DNA from: Salaquimonas sp041736675
Lineage (GTDB): Bacteria; Pseudomonadota; Alphaproteobacteria; Rhizobiales; Rhizobiaceae
Direction: 5' to 3'
Assembly (NCBI GenBank): GCA_041736675.1
Contig: JBGSTD010000013.1
Coordinates: forward strand, 1-64,000
Length of the DNA stretch: 64,000 nucleotides
The position numbers and the translations under genes are program-made. Positions 8,999-16,869 of the stretch are shown one piece after another. Below the pieces are notes generated by a model. The model did not search any database and was not told the DNA's origin. It saw only the letters and a program-made list of their open reading frames with translations. The first letter of the stretch is position 1; every line of letters starts with the position of its first letter.

Positions 8999-9865
8999 AT
9001 GAACAATCCACAACGGCTCACCAAGAACATTGCCAGAGAACTGCTTGATCGCGAGAAGCTGGAATCCTCTTTTGCCAATTTGCGCGTTGCATCCCTCGCC
9101 GCCGCGGGATTCGGCATTGCAGTTCAGTCGCTCCAGCTGCTTTCACTCGGAGCATTGCAATTTTTCAGCTTCAATCAGGTCATCAATGATGCCGTTGGCA
9201 TTGGAGGCGCGTTTGCAGCCCTGATGGCGTTGCTGTATTTTAACTATCAACGGATGTCCCGGCGCATTTTCGCCCTGTATGGATTTCTGGTTACGGTAAG
9301 CGGACTTGCCATTGCAATCCTTGCTGCATTGGCCTTGAACAATCTGATTCGCCTGACATTGCGACCCGCCATTACAGCCGAAATTATGCTCTTGCTGGCG
9401 GCGAGCTTGCTTCATCTGACTTATATCATCTTCATATGGGTAAACCATATCCGCAAAATGGCATCGTCAAGAAAAGGCATGTCCGCTGTGTCTCGTTCAT
9501 TGCGACGAAAACCTGCCACCCATATGCTGTGCAGCGGGGCGCTTATGGCGGCGATGTTTATCGGCTACTATCTGTCAATCATGGGACAGATTTACCTGTA
9601 CGCGCACCAATATGTGTTTGCCAAATCCGGAGATTCCATGTTTTTGGTCCGATACATGAACGATCAGTTTGTCTTTGTGGAGCGCAAGGAAGGCAAAGCA
9701 ATCGTTGTCCCGCGCCTGAAGGTTGAAATGCTCCTGCCCGTCCATCTCACATATTCGCTGGTGGATGGGGTTACCATCTTCAAGCCAACAGATGAAGTGC
9801 TTTTGTCGCTCTTTGGCCGCACCGACTTCCGGTATTTTGATTCCCCGCACATCGCACCAAATTGA
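8999..9865 (+). CDS. Hypothetical membrane protein with C-terminal soluble domain
   Basis: A 288-residue protein I do not recognise. The N-terminus (MNNPQRLTKNIARELLDREK) is polar. Hydrophobic segments lie near residues 30-50, 62-80, 90-115, 122-145 and 178-200. They are followed by about 85 mainly polar residues rich in aromatic and basic side chains. The ribosome binding site is weak (AAAGAAA). Base composition is a little lower in GC than the neighbours. It sits between the amine oxidase and a repeat-bounded accessory island, with no partner gene suggesting a role. Confidence 0.7.
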   Translation: MNNPQRLTKNIARELLDREKLESSFANLRVASLAAAGFGIAVQSLQLLSLGALQFFSFNQVINDAVGIGGAFAALMALLYFNYQRMSRRIFALYGFLVTVSGLAIAILAALALNNLIRLTLRPAITAEIMLLLAASLLHLTYIIFIWVNHIRKMASSRKGMSAVSRSLRRKPATHMLCSGALMAAMFIGYYLSIMGQIYLYAHQYVFAKSGDSMFLVRYMNDQFVFVERKEGKAIVVPRLKVEMLLPVHLTYSLVDGVTIFKPTDEVLLSLFGRTDFRYFDSPHIAPN

Positions 9866-9905
9866 CGAGGGCTAACCTTTAGGCGAAGGCATTGCGGTAA
9901 TAATT

Positions 9906-10008
9906 AGTAAACTGTCACCGTAATTCTAGTTGTAATTCAGTAAACTATCACCGTAATTCTTCAGAGGTCAGTGACAGATGGCAATTAAGTAAACTGTCAC
10001 CGTAATTC
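9906..10008 (+). repeat. Three direct copies of a 20-bp repeat (left side of island)
   Basis: GTAAACTGTCACCGTAATTC occurs at 9907-9926, with one change (TATC for TGTC) at 9940-9959, and again exactly at 9989-10008. Each is preceded by an AATT-containing stretch. An inverted copy lies at 11157-11176. Repeated binding-site-like motifs at an element end are seen in IS21-family transposons, but no transposase is present here. Confidence 0.85.
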
Positions 10009-10054
10009 CAAAATCTCTGTCAATTGTCACACTGGGCACCACACCCTCCATCTG

Positions 10055-10954
10055 TTAATTATTAAGCTTATCAATAAAATAATCTCCATTATTGTAATAA
10101 GCATAATATATGCCGCTATTTTTTATTATCGGGTACGACGATTCATTCGGAGCGCATACCTCTCTATTTTCATTTTTTATAATCAAGCAAGGCCTCCATT
10201 TGTATTTCCCGAAATAGGTGATGGCGCCATAATATAATATATTTTCACCCAACTTAACATCGATTGATGCTTTAACATCAATTTTTTTATAATTGAAAAA
10301 TCTGTTCTTTTTGATATTAACATCGTCTAAATATGATATACTATACCCCTCACCCCATTCTTCGTATAATTCACTGATTTGATTGCCAATTGTTGCTGAA
10401 AAATAAACCGTGTCTTTTAGCAAATATATTGGATATCCTTTGAAAAATCCGATATCTGTTATTCTGGATAATTTATTAGAATCCATAGAAAACTTATAAA
10501 TATCATAATAGCCGTATCCAGCGTTTTCGTTCATTTGTTTGACATATGGGCTTATCAATAATATTAACTCGTTTTTAGCAATAAACTTTGGATTTGCTAT
10601 ACTTCCTTCTGATTCAAATATTTTTGAACACTCGGAAAAATCCTGATTGCATATTATTAATTCACTATATTTTTTATCATTGTCATATTCGTTTACTAAT
10701 ATATTATCATTAATAATATCAAAATAAGATACTTCTTTGACTGTTTTATAATATTTATATTTTTTAGTTTCTTTATTGTAGCTAATAAGATCGGTTTCTT
10801 TCTTATTATTTAATGATATAAAAAAATTATATTTATCATTGAAGTCAGCATAGAGCACTGATTCAACAAACCTATTCTCTTTGACCTCCGAACACGCAGA
10901 GACCAGAATCCCAGCGACTACAAACAGGATTAACCGAACTCGCTCAGGCGGCAT
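10055..10954 (-). CDS. Hypothetical AT-rich lipoprotein, possible beta-propeller
   Basis: About 299 residues. The N-terminus has a lipoprotein signal with lipobox LVSAC at about residues 16-20, preceded by a hydrophobic run. The mature part is rich in Lys, Asn, Tyr and Ile and contains several loosely repeating blocks of the type D-x-YKFSMDSNKLSRITD...GYPIYL, which suggests a TolB-like propeller. That is inference only. Its GC content is far below every neighbour, and it lies alone between inverted repeats, so it looks horizontally acquired. The frame is open to 11014; I chose the ATG at 10954 because it starts just before the signal peptide. Confidence 0.65.
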   Translation of the reverse strand: MPPERVRLILFVVAGILVSACSEVKENRFVESVLYADFNDKYNFFISLNNKKETDLISYNKETKKYKYYKTVKEVSYFDIINDNILVNEYDNDKKYSELIICNQDFSECSKIFESEGSIANPKFIAKNELILLISPYVKQMNENAGYGYYDIYKFSMDSNKLSRITDIGFFKGYPIYLLKDTVYFSATIGNQISELYEEWGEGYSISYLDDVNIKKNRFFNYKKIDVKASIDVKLGENILYYGAITYFGKYKWRPCLIIKNENREVCAPNESSYPIIKNSGIYYAYYNNGDYFIDKLNN

Positions 10955-11156
10955 TAATGCGGTGCGTATATCTCCACCAATTCCTGAAACTGTGCCGCTC
11001 ACCTGCCTCATCATTTTCTCCCAACATCGACAACGATCCCCATCCCTTTGATATACCTACCCATATGCAAGTCAAGATTGCATCGGCTTGAAAACCTGTC
11101 AAATCGAATTTCAATATTTTGACTGGGAGCATGTAGTTGATCTGTACCAAGACCTG

Positions 11157-11176
11157 GAATTACGGTGACAGTTTAC
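11157..11176 (-). repeat. Inverted copy of the 20-bp island repeat (right side)
   Basis: This is the reverse complement of GTAAACTGTCACCGTAATTC, identical to two of the three copies at 9907-10008. With them it brackets the AT-rich lipoprotein gene. Confidence 0.85.
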
Positions 11177-11246
11177 CAATTTTCTCTACTCACGCCAGCG
11201 GCAGGTAGCTTATTCGCAAACTTCACCGTAATCCGGATTTGTCTGT

Positions 11247-11705
11247 TCACGCCGCTTTGGGCTTGGCGAAAATGTCGATGGCTTCGCCTGTTTCCAGCCA
11301 GGATTTGAGGCTGGAAAGGACGATCGGCCAACCTCTGGAAATGCCCTGCTCCATGCTGCCGCCTTTCTCCAGTTCATCGTGATGAACAGCGAGCTTGACC
11401 ATGCCTTCATATTCGGTGATCTCATAGGTTACACGGCTGTGCTTTTGCGTATCGGCGTAACTGTCGGGCGATGACCAGGAGACGACAAGGCGGCTTGGCG
11501 GGGTACACTCGATCACATTTCCGGTGATGTTGACGTTGTGATCGGCGTTGTCGCGCACATGCTCCCATTTGGAACCCGGCTTCCAGTCGGAGACGTTTTC
11601 ATGGCCCCAGTATTTTTTGGTGATCGCCGGATCCGTGAGAGCCTCAAAGACTTTTTGCGGTGTCGAACGAATGAATGTCACGTAGACGAAACTTGACTTT
11701 TGCAT
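11247..11705 (-). CDS. SRPBCC / AHSA1 domain protein
   Basis: A 152-residue START-like helix-grip protein. It shows the AHSA1 pattern: TFIRSTPQKVFEALTDPA near the start, W-G-H after about residue 33, PPSRLVVSW in the middle and a C-terminal helix ending SLKSWLETGE. These proteins bind small hydrophobic ligands; the ligand is unknown. The ATG lies 2 bp after the stop of the ArsR gene, with AGGAAAAT as ribosome binding site, so the pair forms an operon of a kind found in many proteobacteria. Confidence 0.9.
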   Translation of the reverse strand: MQKSSFVYVTFIRSTPQKVFEALTDPAITKKYWGHENVSDWKPGSKWEHVRDNADHNVNITGNVIECTPPSRLVVSWSSPDSYADTQKHSRVTYEITEYEGMVKLAVHHDELEKGGSMEQGISRGWPIVLSSLKSWLETGEAIDIFAKPKAA

Positions 11706-11707
11706 GG

Positions 11708-12040
11708 CTATTTTCCTTCCAGGTTTGATTTCAGATCGTGAAGCATTTTCAATTGCCGGCGCTCAAACTTGCGAACCCAGCGCTCATAGACGTCCTGCAG
11801 CGGAACCGGATTGATGTAGTGCAGCTTCTCCCTGCCCCGCCGGAGCGTGCTGATGAGATTGGCCGCCTCCAGTATATCCAGATGCTGGGTTGCCGACTGG
11901 CGGGCCATGTCGACGCTGGCGCACAATTCGCCAAGGGTCTGGCCGTTTTTTTCGTGCAAAAGGTCGAGAACCTTTCGCCGCGTCGGGTCGGCCAGCGCCT
12001 TGAAAACCTTGTCGTCGTCCATGGGTTCGCTTTTTGTCAT
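11708..12040 (-). CDS. ArsR-family winged-helix repressor (SRPBCC-associated)
   Basis: 110 residues with the HTH_20/ArsR fold: FKALADPTRRKVLDLL, then QTLGELCASVDMARQSATQHLDILEAANLI as the recognition region, and a wing RRGREKLHYINP. No Cys-rich metal site is visible, which fits the non-metal ArsR group that partners AHSA1 proteins. The frame is open to 12547. I chose ATG 12040 because a promoter with a -10 near 12048-12053 would start transcription at about 12041, making the mRNA essentially leaderless; ATG 12049 falls inside the -10. Autoregulation is likely through the palindrome at 12051-12070. Confidence 0.85.
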   Translation of the reverse strand: MTKSEPMDDDKVFKALADPTRRKVLDLLHEKNGQTLGELCASVDMARQSATQHLDILEAANLISTLRRGREKLHYINPVPLQDVYERWVRKFERRQLKMLHDLKSNLEGK

Positions 12041-12047
12041 GGTCTTC

Positions 12048-12100
12048 ATTATGCAGGTAAATACCTGCATGTCAAGCGCAGTTAAATACCTGCATGTCAA
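12048..12100 (-). promoter_or_regulatory. Promoter with operator in the -35/-10 spacer, arsR-SRPBCC
   Basis: On the minus strand TTGACA (12075-12070) is followed 16-17 bp later by CATAAT (12053-12048). The spacer is the palindrome ATGCAGGTAAATACCTGCAT (12051-12070, 9-bp arms, 2-bp centre). TAAATACCTGCATGTCAA is repeated at 12058-12075 and 12083-12100, giving a second half-operator and a second TTGACA 25 bp upstream. A dimer bound here would block RNA polymerase directly. Confidence 0.8.
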
Positions 12101-12188
12101 TGCCCGTAAATTTGGCCGGGCGGTGTTGCCATTGGCGTCAAAGTAAACTAGAACATAATGTGAACATTGAACAGTTGGCGGAACTCCC

Positions 12189-13640
12189 TTGGCAAAAAGC
12201 AAATCCCAATTCATCTGCCAGAGCTGCGGCACGGTTGCGCCGCGCTGGTCGGGCAAGTGCGAGGGCTGCAACCAGTGGAACACGCTTGTCGAGGAGCGGG
12301 CGGAAAGCGGCGTTGGTGCCACTCCGGGCGCGCACAAGATGGGCTCGGGCCATGCTGTGGAACTGGTTGCCCTTGCCGGCGATATCGACGAGGCACCGCG
12401 CATTGCAACGGGCATGGCTGAGTTTGACCGGGTTACGGGAGGCGGCTTTGTTCCGGGCTCCGCGCTATTGGTGGGCGGTGATCCAGGCATCGGCAAATCC
12501 ACCCTGCTGACCCAGACAGCGGCCTCTCTCGCCAAACAGGGCCACAAGGTGATCTATGTCTCCGGCGAGGAAGCCGTTGCGCAAGTCCGGCTTCGGGCAA
12601 GGCGGCTCAACGCGGTTGAGGAAAATATCGGCCTTGCGGCAGAGACAAGCGTTGAAAACATCATCGCCACGCTGCGCAGCGGCGAGCCGCCTGCCCTGCT
12701 GATCATCGATTCGATCCAGACCTTGTGGACAGATACCGCAGAATCAGCCCCTGGCTCTGTCACGCAGGTACGCATGTCGGTTCAGGCGATGATCCGTTAC
12801 GCCAAAAAATACGGCACGGTGCTGGTTCTGGTTGGCCACGTCACCAAGGATGGCCAGATTGCAGGCCCGCGCGTGGTTGAGCACATGGTCGATGCGGTGC
12901 TGTATTTCGAGGGCGAAGGCGGGCATCATTTCAGGATTTTGCGCACCGTGAAAAACCGTTTTGGACCCACTGACGAAATCGGCGTTTTCGAAATGAGTGA
13001 TGGCGGGTTGCGCGAAGTTGCCAATCCGTCGGAGCTGTTTCTGGGCGAGCGCAATGCCAATTCGCCGGGCGCTGCGGTATTTGCCGGAATGGAGGGCACG
13101 CGGCCTGTTCTGGTGGAAATCCAGGCGCTGGTTGCCCCCTCAACGCTTGGCACTCCGCGCCGCGCGGTGATCGGTTGGGACCAGGCCCGTCTGTCGATGG
13201 TGCTTGCTGTGCTCGAAGCGCATTGCGGGGTGAAACTTGGCCAGCACGATGTCTATCTCAATGTCGCAGGCGGCTACCGGATATCCGAACCGGCGGCTGA
13301 CATGGCAGTTGCGGCGGCGCTTGTTTCCTCTCTCGCGGGTGTGCCGCTGCCGCCGCAAAGCGTCTATTTCGGCGAAATCAGCCTGTCAGGCGCTACAAGG
13401 CCGGTTTCGCATGGTCCCTCGCGGCTGAAAGAAGCCGAAAAGCTGGGCTTTGGGCGGGCGATCCTGCCCAAGGGATCGGCTTCACCTAAATCAAAAAAAG
13501 ACGGGGGCAAGAAAGACGGTGGGAAGATCGAGGCCAATCTCGAACTGGTGGAAATATCCGAACTTGCCGATCTTGTTGCACGAATATTATCGAGGGCTGG
13601 CAAGAAGGCCAATCCGCACAATCCGGAGGACCGGGATTGA
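12189..13640 (+). CDS. radA: DNA repair protein RadA (Sms)
   Basis: RecA-like ATPase that promotes branch migration of recombination intermediates. The 483-aa protein has the N-terminal zinc finger CQSCG...CEGC (residues 10-27), the Walker A GDPGIGKST, the RadA-specific KNRFG motif (in VKNRFGPTDEIG) and a C-terminal Lon-protease-like domain (GGYRISEPAADMAVAAAL). A Lys/Gly-rich insert (KSKKDGGKKDGGK) lies near the C-terminus. It starts with TTG at 12189, supported by the MAKSKSQFICQSCG start of homologues. Confidence 0.97.
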   Translation: MAKSKSQFICQSCGTVAPRWSGKCEGCNQWNTLVEERAESGVGATPGAHKMGSGHAVELVALAGDIDEAPRIATGMAEFDRVTGGGFVPGSALLVGGDPGIGKSTLLTQTAASLAKQGHKVIYVSGEEAVAQVRLRARRLNAVEENIGLAAETSVENIIATLRSGEPPALLIIDSIQTLWTDTAESAPGSVTQVRMSVQAMIRYAKKYGTVLVLVGHVTKDGQIAGPRVVEHMVDAVLYFEGEGGHHFRILRTVKNRFGPTDEIGVFEMSDGGLREVANPSELFLGERNANSPGAAVFAGMEGTRPVLVEIQALVAPSTLGTPRRAVIGWDQARLSMVLAVLEAHCGVKLGQHDVYLNVAGGYRISEPAADMAVAAALVSSLAGVPLPPQSVYFGEISLSGATRPVSHGPSRLKEAEKLGFGRAILPKGSASPKSKKDGGKKDGGKIEANLELVEISELADLVARILSRAGKKANPHNPEDRD

Positions 13641-13879
13641 AGGCAGGGATTGAAAGCAGACATAAAAATTCAACTCTACGCATCGACGGCAGCACAAATT
13701 GGCATCGCCTGTTCCAGTTGCTGAAATACCGCTCTCAACAGGAAAGTATTCGCCGCCGCCATTCGTGATTGATTTTTATGCCGGAAAGCGGCTAAAGAAG
13801 ACGCCTTACGGGGCCGGTTTACAGGCATGGGGCAGAATTGCCGCATCTGATCCGGGTTGGCGAGCTTATTGAGGACATG

Positions 13880-14434
13880 ATGATAACCTTGTTTGACGGG
13901 ATTTTGATCGGCTTGATGCTGGTATCAGGTTTGCTGGCAATGATCCGCGGCTTTTCGCGCGAAGTGTTGTCAGTGGCATCATGGGGCGTTGCTGCTCTGG
14001 CTGCGCTTTATTTCTACAGCAGCCTCGCACCGGTTGTTGAACCTTATGTGCAATCGGTAACCTCAAGCAAGACCGTGGTTGATATCGCTGCCGCCGGCCT
14101 TATATTCATCGTGACGCTGATTGTTGTCAGCCTTTTGACAATGAAAATCGCCGATTTTATCGTGGACAGCAAAGTCGGTGCGCTTGACCGCACTTTGGGC
14201 TTTGTTTTTGGTGCTGCTCGCGGTGCCCTTCTGGTTGTTGTAGGCCTGCAGTTTTTCAACTGGCTTGTGCCGAACAACCAGCCGACATGGGTTGCTGAGG
14301 CCAAATCCAAGCCTATGCTTGAATCCATTGGCGAGGGCATAGTACAATTGCTGCCGGACGATCCGGAGAAATCGATTTTTGACCACCTCAAGCCCAAAGA
14401 CGGTGCTGAGGGTGATGTGACGCAGAAAAGCTAA
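13880..14434 (+). CDS. cvpA: CvpA family membrane protein
   Basis: A 184-residue inner-membrane protein with four hydrophobic helices. It opens with ITLFDGILIGLMLVSGLLAMIRGFSREVLS-like family residues, where the G-F-x-RE motif is diagnostic, and ends in a polar tail. CvpA was named for colicin V production; its cellular role is not settled. ATG 13880 has GAGGA four bases upstream; the frame is open to 13838. As in most Rhizobiales it sits between radA and purF. Confidence 0.93.
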   Translation: MITLFDGILIGLMLVSGLLAMIRGFSREVLSVASWGVAALAALYFYSSLAPVVEPYVQSVTSSKTVVDIAAAGLIFIVTLIVVSLLTMKIADFIVDSKVGALDRTLGFVFGAARGALLVVVGLQFFNWLVPNNQPTWVAEAKSKPMLESIGEGIVQLLPDDPEKSIFDHLKPKDGAEGDVTQKS

Positions 14435-14469
14435 TTCGTCCCTGTAACAACCCTAATGGAGAAGGCCTA

Positions 14470-15942
14470 ATGTCCTTCGGTTTCACGGTTGATCCTGATG
14501 ATGGCGACAAGCTTCATGAGGAATGTGGTGTATTTGGAATTTTCGGTCATCAGGACGCTGCTGCCCTGACAACCCTCGGACTACACTCGCTGCAGCACCG
14601 CGGACAGGAAGCGGCAGGCATTGTTTCCTTCGACGGCAAACAGTTTTTTGCCGAGCGCCACCGCGGTCTGATCGGCGACAATTTCACCAATCCAGACGTA
14701 CTGGAGCGCCTGAAAGGGTCGCGGGCAATCGGCCATAACCGTTATTCGACAACGGGCGGCGATGAAATGCGTAATGTTCAGCCGTTTTTTGCAGAACTTG
14801 CCGATGGCGGATTTGCCGTCGCCCACAACGGCAATTTGACCAATGCAACAACCCTTCGCCGTGAATTGCAACGAGAAGGCGCCATTTTCCATTCCACTTC
14901 GGACACCGAAGTTATTTTGCACCTCATCGCGATGGGCAAGAGCAATGGTTTTGAGGAACGTCTGGTTGATGCGCTGCGCCGGATCGAGGGCGCTTTTTCT
15001 CTTGTCGGCATTACCAACAAGAAGATGATTGGCTGCCGTGATGCGCTCGGGGTTCGTCCGCTGGTATTGGGAGACCTTGACGGCGCGTATATTCTGGCCT
15101 CCGAAACCTGTGCACTCGACATTATCGGCGCAAGGTTTGTGCGGGATATCGAACCAGGTGAACTGGTTGTCATCACCGAAACAGGTATCCACTCGTCAAA
15201 GCCATTTGCCACAACCGGCAAACGTTTCTGTATCTTTGAATATGTTTATTTTGCCCGCCCCGACTCCATTCTCGAGGGCAACAATGTCTATGATGTGCGC
15301 AAGCAGATCGGCGTTGAACTTGCCCGTGAGGCCCCTGTTGAAGCCGATCTGGTTGTTCCAGTGCCTGACTCAGGCGTGCCGGCCGCAATCGGCTATGCGC
15401 AAGGTGCCAATCTGCCGTTTGAGCTTGGTATCATCCGAAACCATTATGTTGGACGTACTTTCATTCAGCCGACCGATGCAATTCGCAACATGGGCGTCAA
15501 ACTCAAACACAATGCAAACCGGAAAATGATTGAGGGAAAACGGGTCATTCTGGTTGATGATTCAATCGTCCGCGGCACCACCTCGAAAAAGATCGTCCAG
15601 ATGGTTCGCGATGCCGGGGCTTCGGAAGTGCACATGCGCATTGCCAGCCCGCCAACCGTTTCACCTTGCTTTTATGGCGTCGACACTCCTGAGCGGCACA
15701 AACTGCTCGCCTCGCGGATGAATGTGAAAGAAATGGCAGAATTCATCAAGGTCGATTCGCTGGCCTTCATCAGCCTTGACGGCCTTTATCGCGCTGCAGG
15801 GGAAGCAAGCCGCAACAACGACCTGCCGCAATATTGTGACGCCTGTTTCTCGAAGGAATATCCAACCGAACTGACCGACCATAATGTGGATGGCACCAAG
15901 AGCGGCAAAATATCACTTCTTGCAGAGCGGCAGGGAAGATAG
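14470..15942 (+). CDS. purF: Amidophosphoribosyltransferase
   Basis: First committed step of purine synthesis: PRPP plus glutamine gives phosphoribosylamine. The 490-aa protein has a short propeptide ending before the nucleophile Cys19 (EECGVFGIFG), the class II glutaminase motifs (SLQHRGQEAAGI, IGHNRYSTTG, HNGNLTN), and the PRPP-binding loop VILVDDSIVRGTT. GGAG and AAGG precede the ATG. It lies 35 bp after cvpA. Confidence 0.98.
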   Translation: MSFGFTVDPDDGDKLHEECGVFGIFGHQDAAALTTLGLHSLQHRGQEAAGIVSFDGKQFFAERHRGLIGDNFTNPDVLERLKGSRAIGHNRYSTTGGDEMRNVQPFFAELADGGFAVAHNGNLTNATTLRRELQREGAIFHSTSDTEVILHLIAMGKSNGFEERLVDALRRIEGAFSLVGITNKKMIGCRDALGVRPLVLGDLDGAYILASETCALDIIGARFVRDIEPGELVVITETGIHSSKPFATTGKRFCIFEYVYFARPDSILEGNNVYDVRKQIGVELAREAPVEADLVVPVPDSGVPAAIGYAQGANLPFELGIIRNHYVGRTFIQPTDAIRNMGVKLKHNANRKMIEGKRVILVDDSIVRGTTSKKIVQMVRDAGASEVHMRIASPPTVSPCFYGVDTPERHKLLASRMNVKEMAEFIKVDSLAFISLDGLYRAAGEASRNNDLPQYCDACFSKEYPTELTDHNVDGTKSGKISLLAERQGR

Positions 15943-16014
15943 CAATCAGGATCAGGCATTCGGACATTCGGGCGTGACCCTGAATGTCGTCAAACAGTTA
16001 CGCAGGCAGAACTC

Positions 16015-16740
16015 ATGGGAAAACTACAGGGCAGGATCGCGCTCGTAACCGGCGCTTCACGGGGTATTGGCTATAATGCAGCCCTCGCATTTGCCCGTGA
16101 AGGGGCGCATGTGATCGGACTTGCCAAAACAGTGGGCGGTCTTGAAGAGCTTGACGAAGCCATCCGGAATGTGGGTGGAACGGCTACAATGGTTCCTCTC
16201 GACCTCATGGACTTCGATGCGCTCGACCGGCTTGGCGCGACAATTGACGAGCGTTGGGGGCGGCTTGATGTCTTTCTTGCCAACGCCGGCATTTTGGGCG
16301 GGCTATCGCCGATCGGGCATATCGAACCCAAGACATTCGACAAGATCATGGCGATCAATGTTACTGCCAACTGGCGGTTGGCGCGTTCGCTAGACCCGCT
16401 GTTGAAGGCCTCTGACGCCGGGCGCGTGTTGTTGATGAGTTCGGGTGCAGCACGATCCTGCAAGCCTTTCTGGGGCGGCTATTCCATATCAAAGGCGGCA
16501 CTTGAGGCGCTCGGCAAGACCTGGGCCAATGAAAGCGCCAACAGCAATCTCAGAATCAATATGGTCAATCCGGGCGCGACACGCACTGCAATGCGCGCCC
16601 AGGCAATGCCCGGCGAAGATCCAGCCACCCTGCCCCATCCAACGGAAATCGCTGAAAAACTGGTTGAACTTGTCTCGCCGCAGATGAACATCAACGGCGG
16701 TCTCTACGATGTGCAAAACGGGAAATGGAGCGAGGTTTAA
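16015..16740 (+). CDS. Short-chain dehydrogenase/reductase (SDR)
   Basis: A 241-residue classical SDR oxidoreductase. TGASRGIG (residues 12-19) binds the dinucleotide, followed by LANAGILGG, the catalytic Ser in LLMSSGAA and the Tyr-Lys pair in YSISKAAL. LRINMVNPGATRT follows the active site. The substrate is unknown. An SDR directly after purF (72 bp) is a common Rhizobiales arrangement. Confidence 0.93.
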   Translation: MGKLQGRIALVTGASRGIGYNAALAFAREGAHVIGLAKTVGGLEELDEAIRNVGGTATMVPLDLMDFDALDRLGATIDERWGRLDVFLANAGILGGLSPIGHIEPKTFDKIMAINVTANWRLARSLDPLLKASDAGRVLLMSSGAARSCKPFWGGYSISKAALEALGKTWANESANSNLRINMVNPGATRTAMRAQAMPGEDPATLPHPTEIAEKLVELVSPQMNINGGLYDVQNGKWSEV

Positions 16741-16869
16741 CCGCCAGGCAAGCCATTCCGATATTCCTTTTGGGAAAAATTTTATCCAAATTGTTTTCCG
16801 CTTTCATTCGTGGCGCTTCCCTGCCAAAATCGACCATGATTGAAGGCTTGGGAGGGCTGGACATTGGGC

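Larger units (their letters stand above)
9901..11180. mobile_element. Putative non-autonomous mobile island bounded by inverted repeats
   Basis: Three direct copies of GTAAACTGTCACCGTAATTC on the left (9907-10008) face one inverted exact copy on the right (11157-11176). A degenerate direct copy (CAAACTTCACCGTAATCC) lies at 11218-11235. The only gene inside is a markedly AT-rich lipoprotein on the minus strand. The multi-repeat end architecture is like IS21-family ends, so this may be a passenger element or a relic whose transposase was lost. The exact boundaries and any target duplication cannot be fixed by eye. Confidence 0.5.

Noticed and set aside
11708..12547. 279-codon reading of the ArsR frame
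   Set aside because: The upstream 169 codons lie antisense to radA and cross the promoter and operator; family similarity begins at 12040.
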